Shown here: one piece after another, positions 10,101-17,857 of the stretch
Layout: the number at the start of each line of letters is the position of its first letter
How positions within the stretch are numbered: the stretch's first letter is position 1
Position numbers and translations under genes: made by a program
Source of the DNA: Archangiaceae bacterium
GTDB taxonomy: Bacteria; Myxococcota; Myxococcia; Myxococcales; Myxococcaceae
Direction: 5' to 3'
DNA length: 46,964 nucleotides
Assembly (NCBI GenBank): GCA_016879935.1
Contig: JAACJQ010000274.1
Location: 1-46,964, forward strand
The notes under the pieces: model-generated
Seen by the model: the letters and a program-made list of their open reading frames with translations, nothing else
What the model was told of the DNA's origin: nothing
Databases searched by the model: none

Positions 10101-10800
10101 CGAGCTGCACGTACGTGTCGGGCACGAACTTCGAACCCGGGTAGCTCTTGAGCAGCTCTTCGTAGCGCTTCACGGCGCCGTCGCGCTTGCCCGTCTCGTA
10201 CAAGTTGTACGCGAGGTTGAAGAGCACCTCGTCTTTGCGCTCGTACGACGGGTACTCGCGGAGGATCGTCTCGTACAGACGCATCGTCTCGGAGCGATAG
10301 AGCTCGGACTCGCGGTGATCTTCCTTGGGCTCCGACACCTTCTCGCCGCGGTTCTTCTTCTCGTCGGCGTCCTTCTGCTGCTCGAAGTACTTCAACATCT
10401 CGCGGCGGTAGAGGTAGCGCGACTTGTCCCAGTAGAGCTCGGCGAGCTGGAACAGCAGCTCGGACTTCTGCGGGTTGCCGTCTTCGATCTTCGGGATGAT
10501 CTTCTTCGCCGACTCGATCTGCTCGTCGCGCTTCTTGTCGGCGATGGCTTCACGCTCGACGTCTTCGACCTTGGGCGTCTCGCGCGCCTCGAGCTTCGCA
10601 GGGCCCTTGCGCTCCTCGGGCTTCTTGGCCGCGGCTTCAGCGGCCTTCTTCGCAGCCTCGGCGGCCTTCGGGTCGGTCTTCGCCGCGGCGGGCGCCTTCG
10701 CCCCACCCTTCTTCGCAGCCTGCGCGTTGGCGTCGATCGAGCTCAGCAGCATCGCTGCGGCTGACATGGAAGTGAGCAGTCGGGAGTGAAACAGCTTCAT
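7120..10800 (-). CDS. gltD: GltD (AgmU)-like giant periplasmic TPR protein
   Basis: A 1226-residue exported protein, about the size of M. xanthus AgmU/GltD. An N-terminal signal peptide ends near DANAQA. An Ala/Lys/Pro-rich segment (residues 28-75) follows, then an almost continuous array of TPR/HEAT-like helical repeats, including YETILREYPSYERKDE, YEELLKSYPGSKFVPD and FGDIINKYPEEGRSAD. The last 40 residues are a Pro/Ala/Thr-rich tail. Known homologues form the periplasmic scaffold between the inner-membrane motor and outer-membrane partners. ATG 10800 has GGAG six bases upstream. A probable terminator at 10883-10916 lies between gltC and this gene, so it likely has its own promoter in 10801-10882. 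Confidence 0.85.
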   Translation of the reverse strand: MKLFHSRLLTSMSAAAMLLSSIDANAQAAKKGGAKAPAAAKTDPKAAEAAKKAAEAAAKKPEERKGPAKLEARETPKVEDVEREAIADKKRDEQIESAKKIIPKIEDGNPQKSELLFQLAELYWDKSRYLYRREMLKYFEQQKDADEKKNRGEKVSEPKEDHRESELYRSETMRLYETILREYPSYERKDEVLFNLAYNLYETGKRDGAVKRYEELLKSYPGSKFVPDTYVQLGNHYFDVANVLEKARSYFEKAFATSNPRIKSYALYKLAWCDFNAGEHEKALKKLQDTVEIAEKAGAGKERVFTDLKNEALQDSVRMFVQLNRADDAIAYYKAKAGKKKQTNLIGKLAYGMQEAGHHDNAIKSFRYLLNDNPNSEAAPDFQQAVIKSYEGLRQRDNVKAEVKKLAELYRPGSSWWEANKSKKDVLRNGFNVAEEAMRTTVTEYHNEAQKTKQVVTYRLARDIYKQYVDGFAVSEDEQFVSDHAFNLKYYYAEILWALEEWEAAATQYDQVTAFKIPNRPEAKEISQEKYRQTAAYNAILSYDKLVKIERGLLQKSDLKDDKLVEETKKKDKVEKSKKVTKRTIKELEEKPITKYEQALIAACDKYNQLYPKTAEEVDIAYQAAVIYYDKNHFVEAARRFGDIINKYPEEGRSADAADLSMGVLEEKEEWLELNKLARLFKANTKLMAKAKPDFKSRVANVVEGSQYKYVDEIIYKKDKDVKKARDLFLDFQKEFPNSKNAARAMVYAMEISREANEQDKSIEIGERILKEYADSMFDLRVKNGLAFFYEKLASFEKSAAMYENFIATYDMAAGDKAVGYENIKQLLKDEKDAREKAEKAAKAAKKELPKTTVVTTFQLPKAGAKWPDGSAVTNDEIKALETEREAQKKAAAEWVADAQYNAGFWYEGVGKFDKAIAAYKRYVTRFKDKKDAPEIAFNIGLVLEKTNQLADATKHYDTFLTTYAKDPRVTDTRKIDIKYRQFLIAQKLKDSAGMDRLAKDITTSFPKMKDEEKKNDRAMLAAAHTRFFQLEPTWNSYTAFRFKSIKTFKKDLPAKQKTLSELEKSYTEVLTIGNPDYGIAALTRIGLLYSDLATSLVELPDPPGFDQDQLDIFRGEIENRYIFPLEEKSVEAFEKALAKSTELTLYTEWTLLAQDKLNKYKPGTYGKTRDVSYRGSEFFVTSGFEKQPPANDAPLPTEPEEQKVAPAPTTPAPSAAAPAAGAGSR

Positions 10801-10882
10801 TGCGGCTCCTGTCGGAGTTGAGGCTTTGCCGAAGTGGTGTTGTCGGCTGAAAACGGCGCGGACCCTACACCACGGGTTTGAT

Positions 10883-10916
10883 GGAAAGAAAGGGTGCCAG
10901 CCGTGGCCAGCACCCT
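10883..10916 (-). terminator. Probable intrinsic terminator or attenuator between gltC and gltD
   Basis: On the minus strand AGGGTGC...GCACCCT (10910-10916 and 10891-10897) form a 7-bp stem. Two G-U wobbles and two G-C pairs extend it to 11 bp around a CACG loop. TTCTTTCC follows. It lies 56 nt after the gltC stop and splits the locus into A-B-C and D-E-F-G halves. Confidence 0.7.
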
Positions 10917-10972
10917 CTGAATCACGAGCATTTCGGAAGGCTTGGACGCCCTCCGAGCTGCGTTGGTTCTGC

Positions 10973-12511
10973 TCAGTTCTTGCCGACCGGGCAGCCCTTC
11001 TTCAGCGTGTACTGGTAGTAGCCGATCTCATCGCGCCAGAACTCGCCCTGGAAGCGCCAGTAGTTCCAGTTCTCGGCGGGCATCTGCGGGCGGTAGAGCG
11101 TCTGCTTCTTCAGCAGCGAGTTCTGATCGCTGCCCGACTCAGCGAACTCCTTCTCGGCCTTGGCGACCTCGAAGCGAATGATCTCGGCCTGGTCACCGAA
11201 GCCCTTGATGGTGCGGTAGGCCTCCTGAATGCGGTTCTTCGCGGTCTGGCCGGCGACCTGCTCGAGCGTGCCGCGGTTCTGGTCGAGGTACGAGATGAGC
11301 TCGTTCGACAGCTTCGCGCTCTTCCACGACTGAATGCCATCGATGGTGGCCTTCTCGGAGTCGATCGCCTTCAGCATCGAGAACAGGCCGAGCATGCGCT
11401 CGTTCGAACGAACCCAGTTCAGCACCGGCTTCGGCAGCTTGTCGGAGTCGGTCGTGTCGACGAGCTTGAAGAAGTAGGCGTTGTCCTTCGCTTCGCCTTC
11501 GACGATGGGCTTCAGGGCTTCGGCCATGGGCAGGTAGATCTTCTCGTACTCCACCAGCGCCGACTTCGACTCCTCGTACAGGCAGGCGAAGTAGTAGATC
11601 GTGGAGGTCAGAATCCACGACTCGGGCTGGAAGGCGCCCGCGAACTGCGGAGCGTAGAGTGCCTGGAGCGAGCCGAGGCCGCCGCCGTAGTCGTCGTTCT
11701 GGAAGCGGGCGAAGCCGTTCTCGAACAGCGACAGATCCCAGTACTTCGAGAAGCGAGGAATCTTCTCGTACGCCTTGGTCGACTTGTCGAAGTTGCCGAG
11801 GCCGTAGTTCACGCGGCCGAGGCCCAGGTTCGCGAGCTGCTGAATCTCGGCGAGATCGAGCATCTTCGCGCGCGGGTCGATCTTCAGCACCTTCTCGAAG
11901 ATCTCGACCGCCTCTTCCTGGTGCTTGCGCTTCTCGTCTTCGCTCGTCGCCGGGTAGCGCGGGTCGGAGAGCGCGATGCCCTGCAGGTAGAGCGCCTTCG
12001 CATAGACCTGGCTCGTATCGGGAACGGCGTCGAGGAACTGCTTCGACTCGTCGAGCTTGCCGCGGCGGTGCGAGATGCGGCCGATGAGATAGTTGATGCG
12101 CGAGAGCACCTCGAGCGGGAGCGTCGCCCACGCCTCGGCGTACCGGTCGTAGAGCTTCTCGAGCTGCGAGGGGATCAGGTAGTCGTCGTTGAGCTGCTCC
12201 TGCAGCGTCACCAGCGCCTCGACGGCCTTGCCGTGGAACGGGTGCGACGGCCCAGCCTTCACGATCGGGCTGTAGAACACGAACGCGGTGAACGGCAGGT
12301 TCTGCCGCTGGAAGCTCGAGGCGAGGTAGTACTCGGCCTTGAGCTTGAGATCGTTGTCCGTCGTCGTGTTGTAGACGTCGAAGAACAGGCGAGCGGAGTC
12401 TTCGAACGACCCGCCGTTATAGGCCGACAGCGCCTTGTTGTAGGTGGCCAGGTCCTGAGCTGAGGCGATGGCCGCGGTCAGCAGTGCAACGAGCGTGAGT
12501 GCGCGAGTCAT
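10973..12511 (-). CDS. gltC: GltC (AgnA)-like periplasmic TPR protein
   Basis: A 512-residue exported protein with a signal peptide (MTRALTLVALLTAAIASA, then Q) and TPR-like repeats through the middle, for example YNGGSFEDSARLFF, YLIGRISHRRGKLDES and LGLGRVNYGLGNFDKS. The C-terminus is aromatic (WNYWRFQGEFWRDE) and carries one Cys (KKGCPVG). In M. xanthus GltC is a soluble periplasmic TPR protein that associates with the GltA and GltB barrels, and NfsC is its spore-coat paralogue. I chose ATG 12511 because it lies 12 nt after the gltB stop; a GTG three codons earlier is possible. Gene order A-B-C supports the name. Confidence 0.75.
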   Translation of the reverse strand: MTRALTLVALLTAAIASAQDLATYNKALSAYNGGSFEDSARLFFDVYNTTTDNDLKLKAEYYLASSFQRQNLPFTAFVFYSPIVKAGPSHPFHGKAVEALVTLQEQLNDDYLIPSQLEKLYDRYAEAWATLPLEVLSRINYLIGRISHRRGKLDESKQFLDAVPDTSQVYAKALYLQGIALSDPRYPATSEDEKRKHQEEAVEIFEKVLKIDPRAKMLDLAEIQQLANLGLGRVNYGLGNFDKSTKAYEKIPRFSKYWDLSLFENGFARFQNDDYGGGLGSLQALYAPQFAGAFQPESWILTSTIYYFACLYEESKSALVEYEKIYLPMAEALKPIVEGEAKDNAYFFKLVDTTDSDKLPKPVLNWVRSNERMLGLFSMLKAIDSEKATIDGIQSWKSAKLSNELISYLDQNRGTLEQVAGQTAKNRIQEAYRTIKGFGDQAEIIRFEVAKAEKEFAESGSDQNSLLKKQTLYRPQMPAENWNYWRFQGEFWRDEIGYYQYTLKKGCPVGKN

Positions 12512-12523
12512 GAAGGTCACCGA

Positions 12524-13642
12524 TCAGAACAGGAACGAGATGCCGGCGTAGAGGCCGACGTTGTTGAGCACGTCCGACGAGGGGTTGCGGACGAGGCCGA
12601 GCGCGAGGGGCACGTCGTTGGAGCGCTTGAGGCCCGTGTCGGGGTCGGTGCCGTCGAAGGTGTCGACGCGGCAGGTCGCGCCGACTTGCGCGCTGGTGAC
12701 CGGGCGGCCACCACGCAGGGCGTTGTCCATCGCGCGCAGGTCTTCCGAGCCGCAGCCGTTCACGCGCTCGACGCGCGCCGTGTAGACGACGTCACGAACC
12801 TCGAGGCGGAAGGCGAAGCGCTGACCGAGCTGAAGGCGAAAGCCCGCGCCCAGGCCGGCCATGAAGCGGTAGCCCGTGTCGCCGTACGTCGCAGGCGAGA
12901 TCGAGCCGTCCGGGCGGGCGCTCTCGGGCTTGAGCTGGTGGCGGGTGCCGCCGATGCCGGCGCCGCCGTTGAGCACGAACGAGAACTGGGCGAGCGTGCC
13001 TTCGAAGAAGGCGAACTTGCCGTAGATGGGCGTCACTTCGACGCCGCCCAGCACGCCCCACGTCCACAAGAGCGACGAGGCCGCCTGGGCTTCGACGCGG
13101 GCCTTCTCGACGAGCTCGCCGTTGAGCGACGACTCCGAGTTGAACCAGTTGCCGCCGCCCGTGATCATCAGGCCGAAGTTCTCCTGCAGGTGGTAGGTGA
13201 GCTGGCCCATGGTGCCGAAGTGCTGGGTGAACTTGCCGTTCACCTGCACCGACACGGGGTACAGCGTCACCTCGAAGCGGCCCGAGTCAGAGAAACGCTT
13301 CTGCTCGACGATGTGAACGCCGACGTTGGGGTTGAAGAGCGGAGCGCCGTTCACCAGCTTCATCTGCTCGGCCGAGCCTCCGGTCGTCGTGGTCGCAGGC
13401 GTCGCCACCGTCGGAGTGGCGGCAGGCGTGGTGGTGGTGGCTGCGGGCGTCGTCGTGGTCGCCGCCGGGTCGGGCTTCTTGTCCGGCGTGGGCGTCGGGT
13501 TCGCCGGCGGATCATCTTCGTCGTCATCGGCAGCGGCCGGAGCCTGGCCCAGAACGATTGACGGCTGAACGAAGGCGGGCGCCGCGAAAGAACGGCCGGC
13601 CGCGAGGAACGTGAGGGCTGCGAGGAGGAAAGTCGTGCGCAT
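12524..13642 (-). CDS. gltB: GltB-like predicted outer-membrane beta-barrel protein
   Basis: A 372-residue exported protein. A signal peptide is followed by a low-complexity acidic then Pro/Thr/Ala-rich linker (about residues 38-90). The remaining 270 residues have the alternating hydrophobic pattern of a transmembrane beta-barrel and end in the aromatic terminus GISFLF that barrel-assembly machinery favours. GltB is one of the integral outer-membrane barrels of the M. xanthus gliding complex, with NfsB as paralogue. It lies 14 nt after gltA and 12 nt before gltC, so the three are clearly co-translated. The name rests on fold and gene order; residue-level similarity could not be tested. Confidence 0.7.
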   Translation of the reverse strand: MRTTFLLAALTFLAAGRSFAAPAFVQPSIVLGQAPAAADDDEDDPPANPTPTPDKKPDPAATTTTPAATTTTPAATPTVATPATTTTGGSAEQMKLVNGAPLFNPNVGVHIVEQKRFSDSGRFEVTLYPVSVQVNGKFTQHFGTMGQLTYHLQENFGLMITGGGNWFNSESSLNGELVEKARVEAQAASSLLWTWGVLGGVEVTPIYGKFAFFEGTLAQFSFVLNGGAGIGGTRHQLKPESARPDGSISPATYGDTGYRFMAGLGAGFRLQLGQRFAFRLEVRDVVYTARVERVNGCGSEDLRAMDNALRGGRPVTSAQVGATCRVDTFDGTDPDTGLKRSNDVPLALGLVRNPSSDVLNNVGLYAGISFLF

Positions 13643-13656
13643 GGTGGGTGACGTCC

Positions 13657-14445
13657 TCAGAAGACGAAGCTGTAGCCGAGGTCGATCTGGCTGATCGTGC
13701 TGATGCCGGCGTTCGGCGACTGCATGCCGCCAGCGGTGGGGTTCGCCGCGCTGACGTTCGCGCGATCGACGTTGACCCAGTAGGAGTCGAGGAAGGACCA
13801 GGTGCGCGCCTCGAGACGAACGGCGTGCTTCTCGGTGATGAAGAAGCGGAAGCCGAGCGCGAGCGACACGATCGGGCTCACCTTGGTCTCGGTGAAGTAC
13901 TGGCCGCAGCCGCTGCCAGTGCGCTGCAGACAGATGAGCAGCGACTCGCGGTTGAACAGACCCGCGCCGCCGCCAGCCCAGAGGTAGAGCTGGAAGTGAA
14001 CGGGCAGCTCGGCGAGCAGGTTGATCTTGCCGTAGATGGGCTGGAACCGAATGCCGACGATGCCGTTGGCCGTCATCTGCCAGAGGTCGGAGAAGTCATT
14101 GATGCGCGGCAGGTTCATCTGGGTGAGGAACGCCTCCTTCACCTGATCGGCGAGCGAGGTCTGCCGCGAGATCGCGTAGCCGGCGCGCAGCTCGATCGCG
14201 AACCACTCGGCCACGTTGTACGCGGCAGAGATGTTGAGGTTGTAGTGGTCGGTCAGGCGCGGGAGCAGCGTGAAGCCGACGTTGCCGCCAACCTCCCACC
14301 GCTTCTCGACCAGGTAGAGCCGGTTGCGCACGGCAACCTTCTCGACGAGCTCGGCCTCGTCCTCCGCTGACTGGGCCCACGCGCTGCTGCTGGCCAACAT
14401 CGCCAGACACAGCGCACTCATCTGCAACACGTTTCGAACGCTCAT
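13657..14445 (-). CDS. gltA: GltA-like predicted outer-membrane beta-barrel protein
   Basis: A 262-residue exported protein with a signal peptide (MSVRNVLQMSALCLAML..SAWA) and a mature part of alternating hydrophobic strands (NVGFTLLPRLT, FAIELRAGYAIS, VSLALGFRFFI) ending in GYSFVF, a typical barrel C-terminus. ATG 14445 has GAGG about 7 nt upstream and lies 11 nt after the stop of the VWA gene. The longer open frame reaching 14688 overlaps that gene and is not used. GltA and GltB are paired barrels in the known machine, and both have a segment near PIYGK, which suggests they are related to each other. Confidence 0.7.
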   Translation of the reverse strand: MSVRNVLQMSALCLAMLASSSAWAQSAEDEAELVEKVAVRNRLYLVEKRWEVGGNVGFTLLPRLTDHYNLNISAAYNVAEWFAIELRAGYAISRQTSLADQVKEAFLTQMNLPRINDFSDLWQMTANGIVGIRFQPIYGKINLLAELPVHFQLYLWAGGGAGLFNRESLLICLQRTGSGCGQYFTETKVSPIVSLALGFRFFITEKHAVRLEARTWSFLDSYWVNVDRANVSAANPTAGGMQSPNAGISTISQIDLGYSFVF

Positions 14446-14456
14446 GGCACCTCGGC

Positions 14457-15911
14457 TCAAGGACAGGTCGTCTGGAAGTTGGCGAGCACGTCGTAACAAA
14501 CCTCGACCGTGCTCAAGGATTCGGTCACCGAGGTGCCCTCGAAGCGGACCATGTTGCGAAGGCCCGCGAGATCGCACTGCACATACTGGGCGCCGTTCGC
14601 CGGCCCGTCGGTTCGAACTTCGAGCCGCCGCGCACACCGACCATTGCGGCAGAACTGATCGACGGGGCAGTTGCCGTCGACCTGGCACATCATCGAGTTC
14701 GGAGGCGACACGAACGCCTCGATGCCGCGGGCGACACCGGCGGCTGCCCGAACGTCAGGGCCACGGGTGAGCCTGAACTCGCGGCGCAGGCCCGAAGCCG
14801 AGAAACCGAGCGACGCGAGGGCGCCGGAGAAGTCGTCCTGGCAGATGTCGACCGCCACCCCACCCGTCTGCGCGGCGACCTGCACGTAGCGGCCGCCGAA
14901 GTAGGCGATCTCGAGGCCACCGTCGTTCGTCCCGCTCGTCGGGCAACCTGCATCGCGATCGCGCGAGTTGCGGCAGCACCCGACGTGCGGGCTGGGGTCG
15001 CCGAACTGCGAGGGCACGCCGGAGTCGGGATCGATCGCGGTGATCGCGGCGACCGCCACGGCCTCACCGTTTCCGTAGCCTTTGAAGGTCTCGAAGAAGC
15101 GCGTGAAGTACGCGGTGGAGCCCCAGTTGCCAGCCGCAGTGAGAATCTGGTCGTTCGCGCAGCGGCAACCGGGGTCGGCGCTGCACACGGGCTGCCGCGT
15201 GAGCGGCGTACACGACGAGTCATCTTCGTCAGAGACGAACACGACGTAGAGCGCAGCCTCGGGGCGAACGAAGCGCACGACCGCGTCGGTCGAGACGTTG
15301 AGCGGGTTGGTGAGCGCGAGATAGGCGGCGAAGAGACCACGCTCCTGCGGGCTGCCATTCGTGCCGACCTGCGCCATCTGGTTGAACGCCATCACCGCAG
15401 TCGAGGTGTTGCCGCCGGTGTTGCAAGTCACGGCGCCGGCCATGTCGGGCGCGCACGAGATGAAGTCGTCACGCAGGGCACCGAGGCTCCACTGACGCAG
15501 CTTGCCGCGCGTCGCCGGATCATCGGTGTCGGTGGTGGTGACGGCGATGTGAAAGTCGATGGGCGGCATCGCGGCGACGAGCTGGTTGATGAAGCCCTGG
15601 AAGTTGGCGGCGAGGCGCTGCTGCTTGGGGCCCATCGAACCCGACGAGTCGACCACCCAGAGAATGTCGACCTTGCGAACCGAGAGCTGCGTGTACGTGT
15701 CGCACTGGCGCGGAACGTTGACCGAGAAGTTGTCGGTCGCGCGCGTCGGATCAGTGTCGACGGAGGGCGCCTTCTCATCGACGCTCGGCGTGCCCGGAAC
15801 GACGACGAAAGATTCGACGATGCGGCGCGTTTTCTGGACGTCTTTGCACGCAGCCATCGCCACGGCGAGCGAAGCCAGAAAGACAAAGAGCCTGACAGCA
15901 GAGGCGCGCAT
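14457..15911 (-). CDS. VWA-domain, Cys-rich predicted lipoprotein (CglB-type adhesin candidate)
   Basis: A 484-residue exported protein. The signal peptide ends in VAMAAC (Cys22), a slightly imperfect lipobox. A von Willebrand A domain starts near residue 80, with the metal-site motif DSSGS (D88, S90, S92) and later VVFVSDED (D228). There are 19 cysteines, many in the C-terminal half (CQVDGNC, CRNGRC). In M. xanthus the VWA lipoprotein CglB is the surface adhesin of gliding focal adhesions. Its position 11 nt upstream of gltA makes a CglB-like role attractive, but VWA domains are common and I cannot show orthology. The 112-nt leader (15912-16024) holds a hairpin element. Confidence 0.8.
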   Translation of the reverse strand: MRASAVRLFVFLASLAVAMAACKDVQKTRRIVESFVVVPGTPSVDEKAPSVDTDPTRATDNFSVNVPRQCDTYTQLSVRKVDILWVVDSSGSMGPKQQRLAANFQGFINQLVAAMPPIDFHIAVTTTDTDDPATRGKLRQWSLGALRDDFISCAPDMAGAVTCNTGGNTSTAVMAFNQMAQVGTNGSPQERGLFAAYLALTNPLNVSTDAVVRFVRPEAALYVVFVSDEDDSSCTPLTRQPVCSADPGCRCANDQILTAAGNWGSTAYFTRFFETFKGYGNGEAVAVAAITAIDPDSGVPSQFGDPSPHVGCCRNSRDRDAGCPTSGTNDGGLEIAYFGGRYVQVAAQTGGVAVDICQDDFSGALASLGFSASGLRREFRLTRGPDVRAAAGVARGIEAFVSPPNSMMCQVDGNCPVDQFCRNGRCARRLEVRTDGPANGAQYVQCDLAGLRNMVRFEGTSVTESLSTVEVCYDVLANFQTTCP

Positions 15912-15999
15912 CGGTGTCGTCGAGGGTGCGCGGTGCTAGCACACCCACCTTCGGAAGAAACAGGCAGTTTTTCAGCTCACAGTGAATGAAGTGCGCGGG

Positions 16000-16015
16000 T
16001 CTCAGCGCTTGAGAA
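16000..16015 (+). repeat. Post-stop hairpin element, copy B
   Basis: TCTCAGCGCTTGAGAA is identical to the minus strand of 5667-5682. In the direction of transcription here (minus) it lies 9 nt after the stop of the 77-Cys lipoprotein gene and can form a TCTCA/TGAGA stem. The rest of 15912-16024 shows nothing else I can name. Confidence 0.55.
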
Positions 16016-16024
16016 AAGCGGGGC

Positions 16025-17809
16025 TCATCCGTCTTGCAGTGCGGGAGGCAGACAGGCCTGCACGGAGCGGCTGTCGACGGTGGCCAGCGTCTGACAGAGC
16101 CAGTCCTTCGGGCACTCCGTGTCGGACGTGCAGGGCTGGGTGCAGATCGGGCCGGAGTCTTTGCGAATGCAAAGCCCCGTCTCGCAGGCGGCTGGGCCGA
16201 AGGTGCAGCTCGCACCGGCGCCACCACCGCCCGAGGGGAAGCAGACGTCGACGGTCTGATCGGACGCCGTCGAGCGCTGCGCTTTGCGGCACGCGAAGCC
16301 CTGGGGGCAGGTGCCGTTGGTGCAGGTGACGCTGCACACGCGCGCGGTGCCGAGGTCGAGGCAGGCACCCGACTGACACGGCGGCCGGCCCGGCGTGCAG
16401 TCGTCTCCGAAGAGGCCACCGATCGGCGCGCAGACGCCCATGCCCGAGGCCGGGCCGTCGTTCGTGCGCTTCTCGGCGGCACAGTCGTAGCCATTCGCCG
16501 AGGCCTCACAGCATCGGTACCGGGTGTCACCGCACTGTGAGTCCTTCGTGCAGGTGTTCGAGCAGAACGCGTTGACGCCGGCCTTCACGCAGACGCCGGT
16601 GAGGCAGTCGAACGCGCCGTTTGCGTTGCAGTCTTCGCCGAGGCGCTTGAGGCCACCCTTGCAGGAGCCACGCTGCGGCATGCAGTACTTCCGCGTCGGC
16701 CCCGTCGGGTCCGTCACGTCCTTGCAGACGAAGCCCGTGCCGTAGGAGCGCACGCACGCCGCGTCGTCGAGGCACGGGGTCGAGCAGAACGACTCTCCCT
16801 TGAAGGGGCAAGCGGCGCAGTCGTTCACGATGCAGCGGTTCTCGGTGAAGCCGCCGCGACGGCAGTCATCGTTGTTGCTGCACGGAGAACACTGGCGGCC
16901 ATCGAGCGCGGGCTGGCAGGTGCCGGCCTGGCAGAGCTTGCCGATGCCGCACTGGTTCGACAGCTGGCCCTGATCACGCGTCGGGTCGCAGTAGCCCTTG
17001 CAGGTGTTCGAGTTGGGCACGCACTGGTAGGGGCCTTTGCCACCTTCAGCCGAGGGTGACTTCAGGTTCACGCACGAGAACCCAGAGGGGCACTCGGGGT
17101 TCTGCGCCGAGTCGAGCGACTTCGGGTCACACGCTCCTGCCGGGCACACGTTCTTGGCCGGGTTGCAGTCGCGACCGCAGAACTGCTCACCCGAGACGAT
17201 GTTGCGAACGCAGAGATCGAATGGGCCGCCGCACTCGTCATCTCCGGAGCACGCGTCGCAGAGGGCCCGGCCGGCGTTGCAGGTCTCGTTCGTCGGCACG
17301 CACTGCTTGATCAGGGCGTTCTCTTTGCCGGCGGGAATTTCACGGCACGAGGAGCCCGAAGGGCAGGCGTCATTGGCACCGCATGGGCCCGTGCAGAACT
17401 GCTCTCCGGAGCCGATCGCTTTGAAACAGGCCCCGCCCGTCGGGCACTGCGAGACGTCCTGACAGGGGGAGCAGAGCGCGCGCGAGACGGCGATGTAGCA
17501 GTTGCCAGACTCGGGGTTGCAGGTGTGGCCGGCGGGGCAGTCGACGTTCGTCTTGCAGCCCGACAGCCTCTTGCAGATCTTGCCGTACCGCCCTGCCCCT
17601 TCGCAGACGAAACCGTCGGGGCAGGTGTCGGTACAATTGCTCGTACAGAAGCCCGATTGATCGTCGAGCGCGATGCACAGCCCGTCACGGCACTGGGCAA
17701 GGGGGTCGTTCGGTGTGCACGGGTCGCCGAGGTTGAGGAGCGTGACTCGACTCGTCGAGCCACACCCCGCAGCCAGCACCACGAGAGCGATGGTGAGAAC
17801 GCGAAGCAT
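16025..17809 (-). CDS. Lipoprotein with tandem disulfide modules, 77 cysteines
   Basis: A 594-residue protein with a good lipobox (LAAGC, Cys16) and 77 cysteines (13%). The mature part is about seven imperfect repeats of the pattern G-x-x-C, C-x-x-G-x-C, then F-C-x-x-x-C and C-P-x-G-x-x-C. It resembles the Cys-rich repeat lipoproteins frequent in myxobacteria and has no catalytic motif. ATG 17809 has GGGGAGAG upstream. It is the first gene of the glt-type locus, next to the VWA gene, so a surface or adhesive structural role is likely. It could correspond to the outer-membrane lipoprotein GltK of the known system, but I cannot verify that and leave the symbol empty. Confidence 0.85.
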   Translation of the reverse strand: MLRVLTIALVVLAAGCGSTSRVTLLNLGDPCTPNDPLAQCRDGLCIALDDQSGFCTSNCTDTCPDGFVCEGAGRYGKICKRLSGCKTNVDCPAGHTCNPESGNCYIAVSRALCSPCQDVSQCPTGGACFKAIGSGEQFCTGPCGANDACPSGSSCREIPAGKENALIKQCVPTNETCNAGRALCDACSGDDECGGPFDLCVRNIVSGEQFCGRDCNPAKNVCPAGACDPKSLDSAQNPECPSGFSCVNLKSPSAEGGKGPYQCVPNSNTCKGYCDPTRDQGQLSNQCGIGKLCQAGTCQPALDGRQCSPCSNNDDCRRGGFTENRCIVNDCAACPFKGESFCSTPCLDDAACVRSYGTGFVCKDVTDPTGPTRKYCMPQRGSCKGGLKRLGEDCNANGAFDCLTGVCVKAGVNAFCSNTCTKDSQCGDTRYRCCEASANGYDCAAEKRTNDGPASGMGVCAPIGGLFGDDCTPGRPPCQSGACLDLGTARVCSVTCTNGTCPQGFACRKAQRSTASDQTVDVCFPSGGGGAGASCTFGPAACETGLCIRKDSGPICTQPCTSDTECPKDWLCQTLATVDSRSVQACLPPALQDG

Positions 17810-17857
17810 CCAACTCTCCCCTGTTGCCGGCCCCTGGTTCTGCTTCGACGAAGCGAC

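Noticed and set aside
8902-10764. Plus-strand open frame of 620 codons opposite gltD
   Set aside because: GC-rich codon bias opens the antisense frame; the product is a Leu/Val/Arg-rich low-complexity stretch, whereas the minus strand gives clean TPRs with signal peptide and ribosome site.
10826-12463. Plus-strand open frame of 545 codons opposite gltC
   Set aside because: Shadow frame of a TPR protein; no signal, domain or ribosome site.
15562-15989. Arg-rich open frames over the VWA gene
   Set aside because: Alternate frames of a GC-rich coding region; none has a start with ribosome site and none continues the VWA motif.
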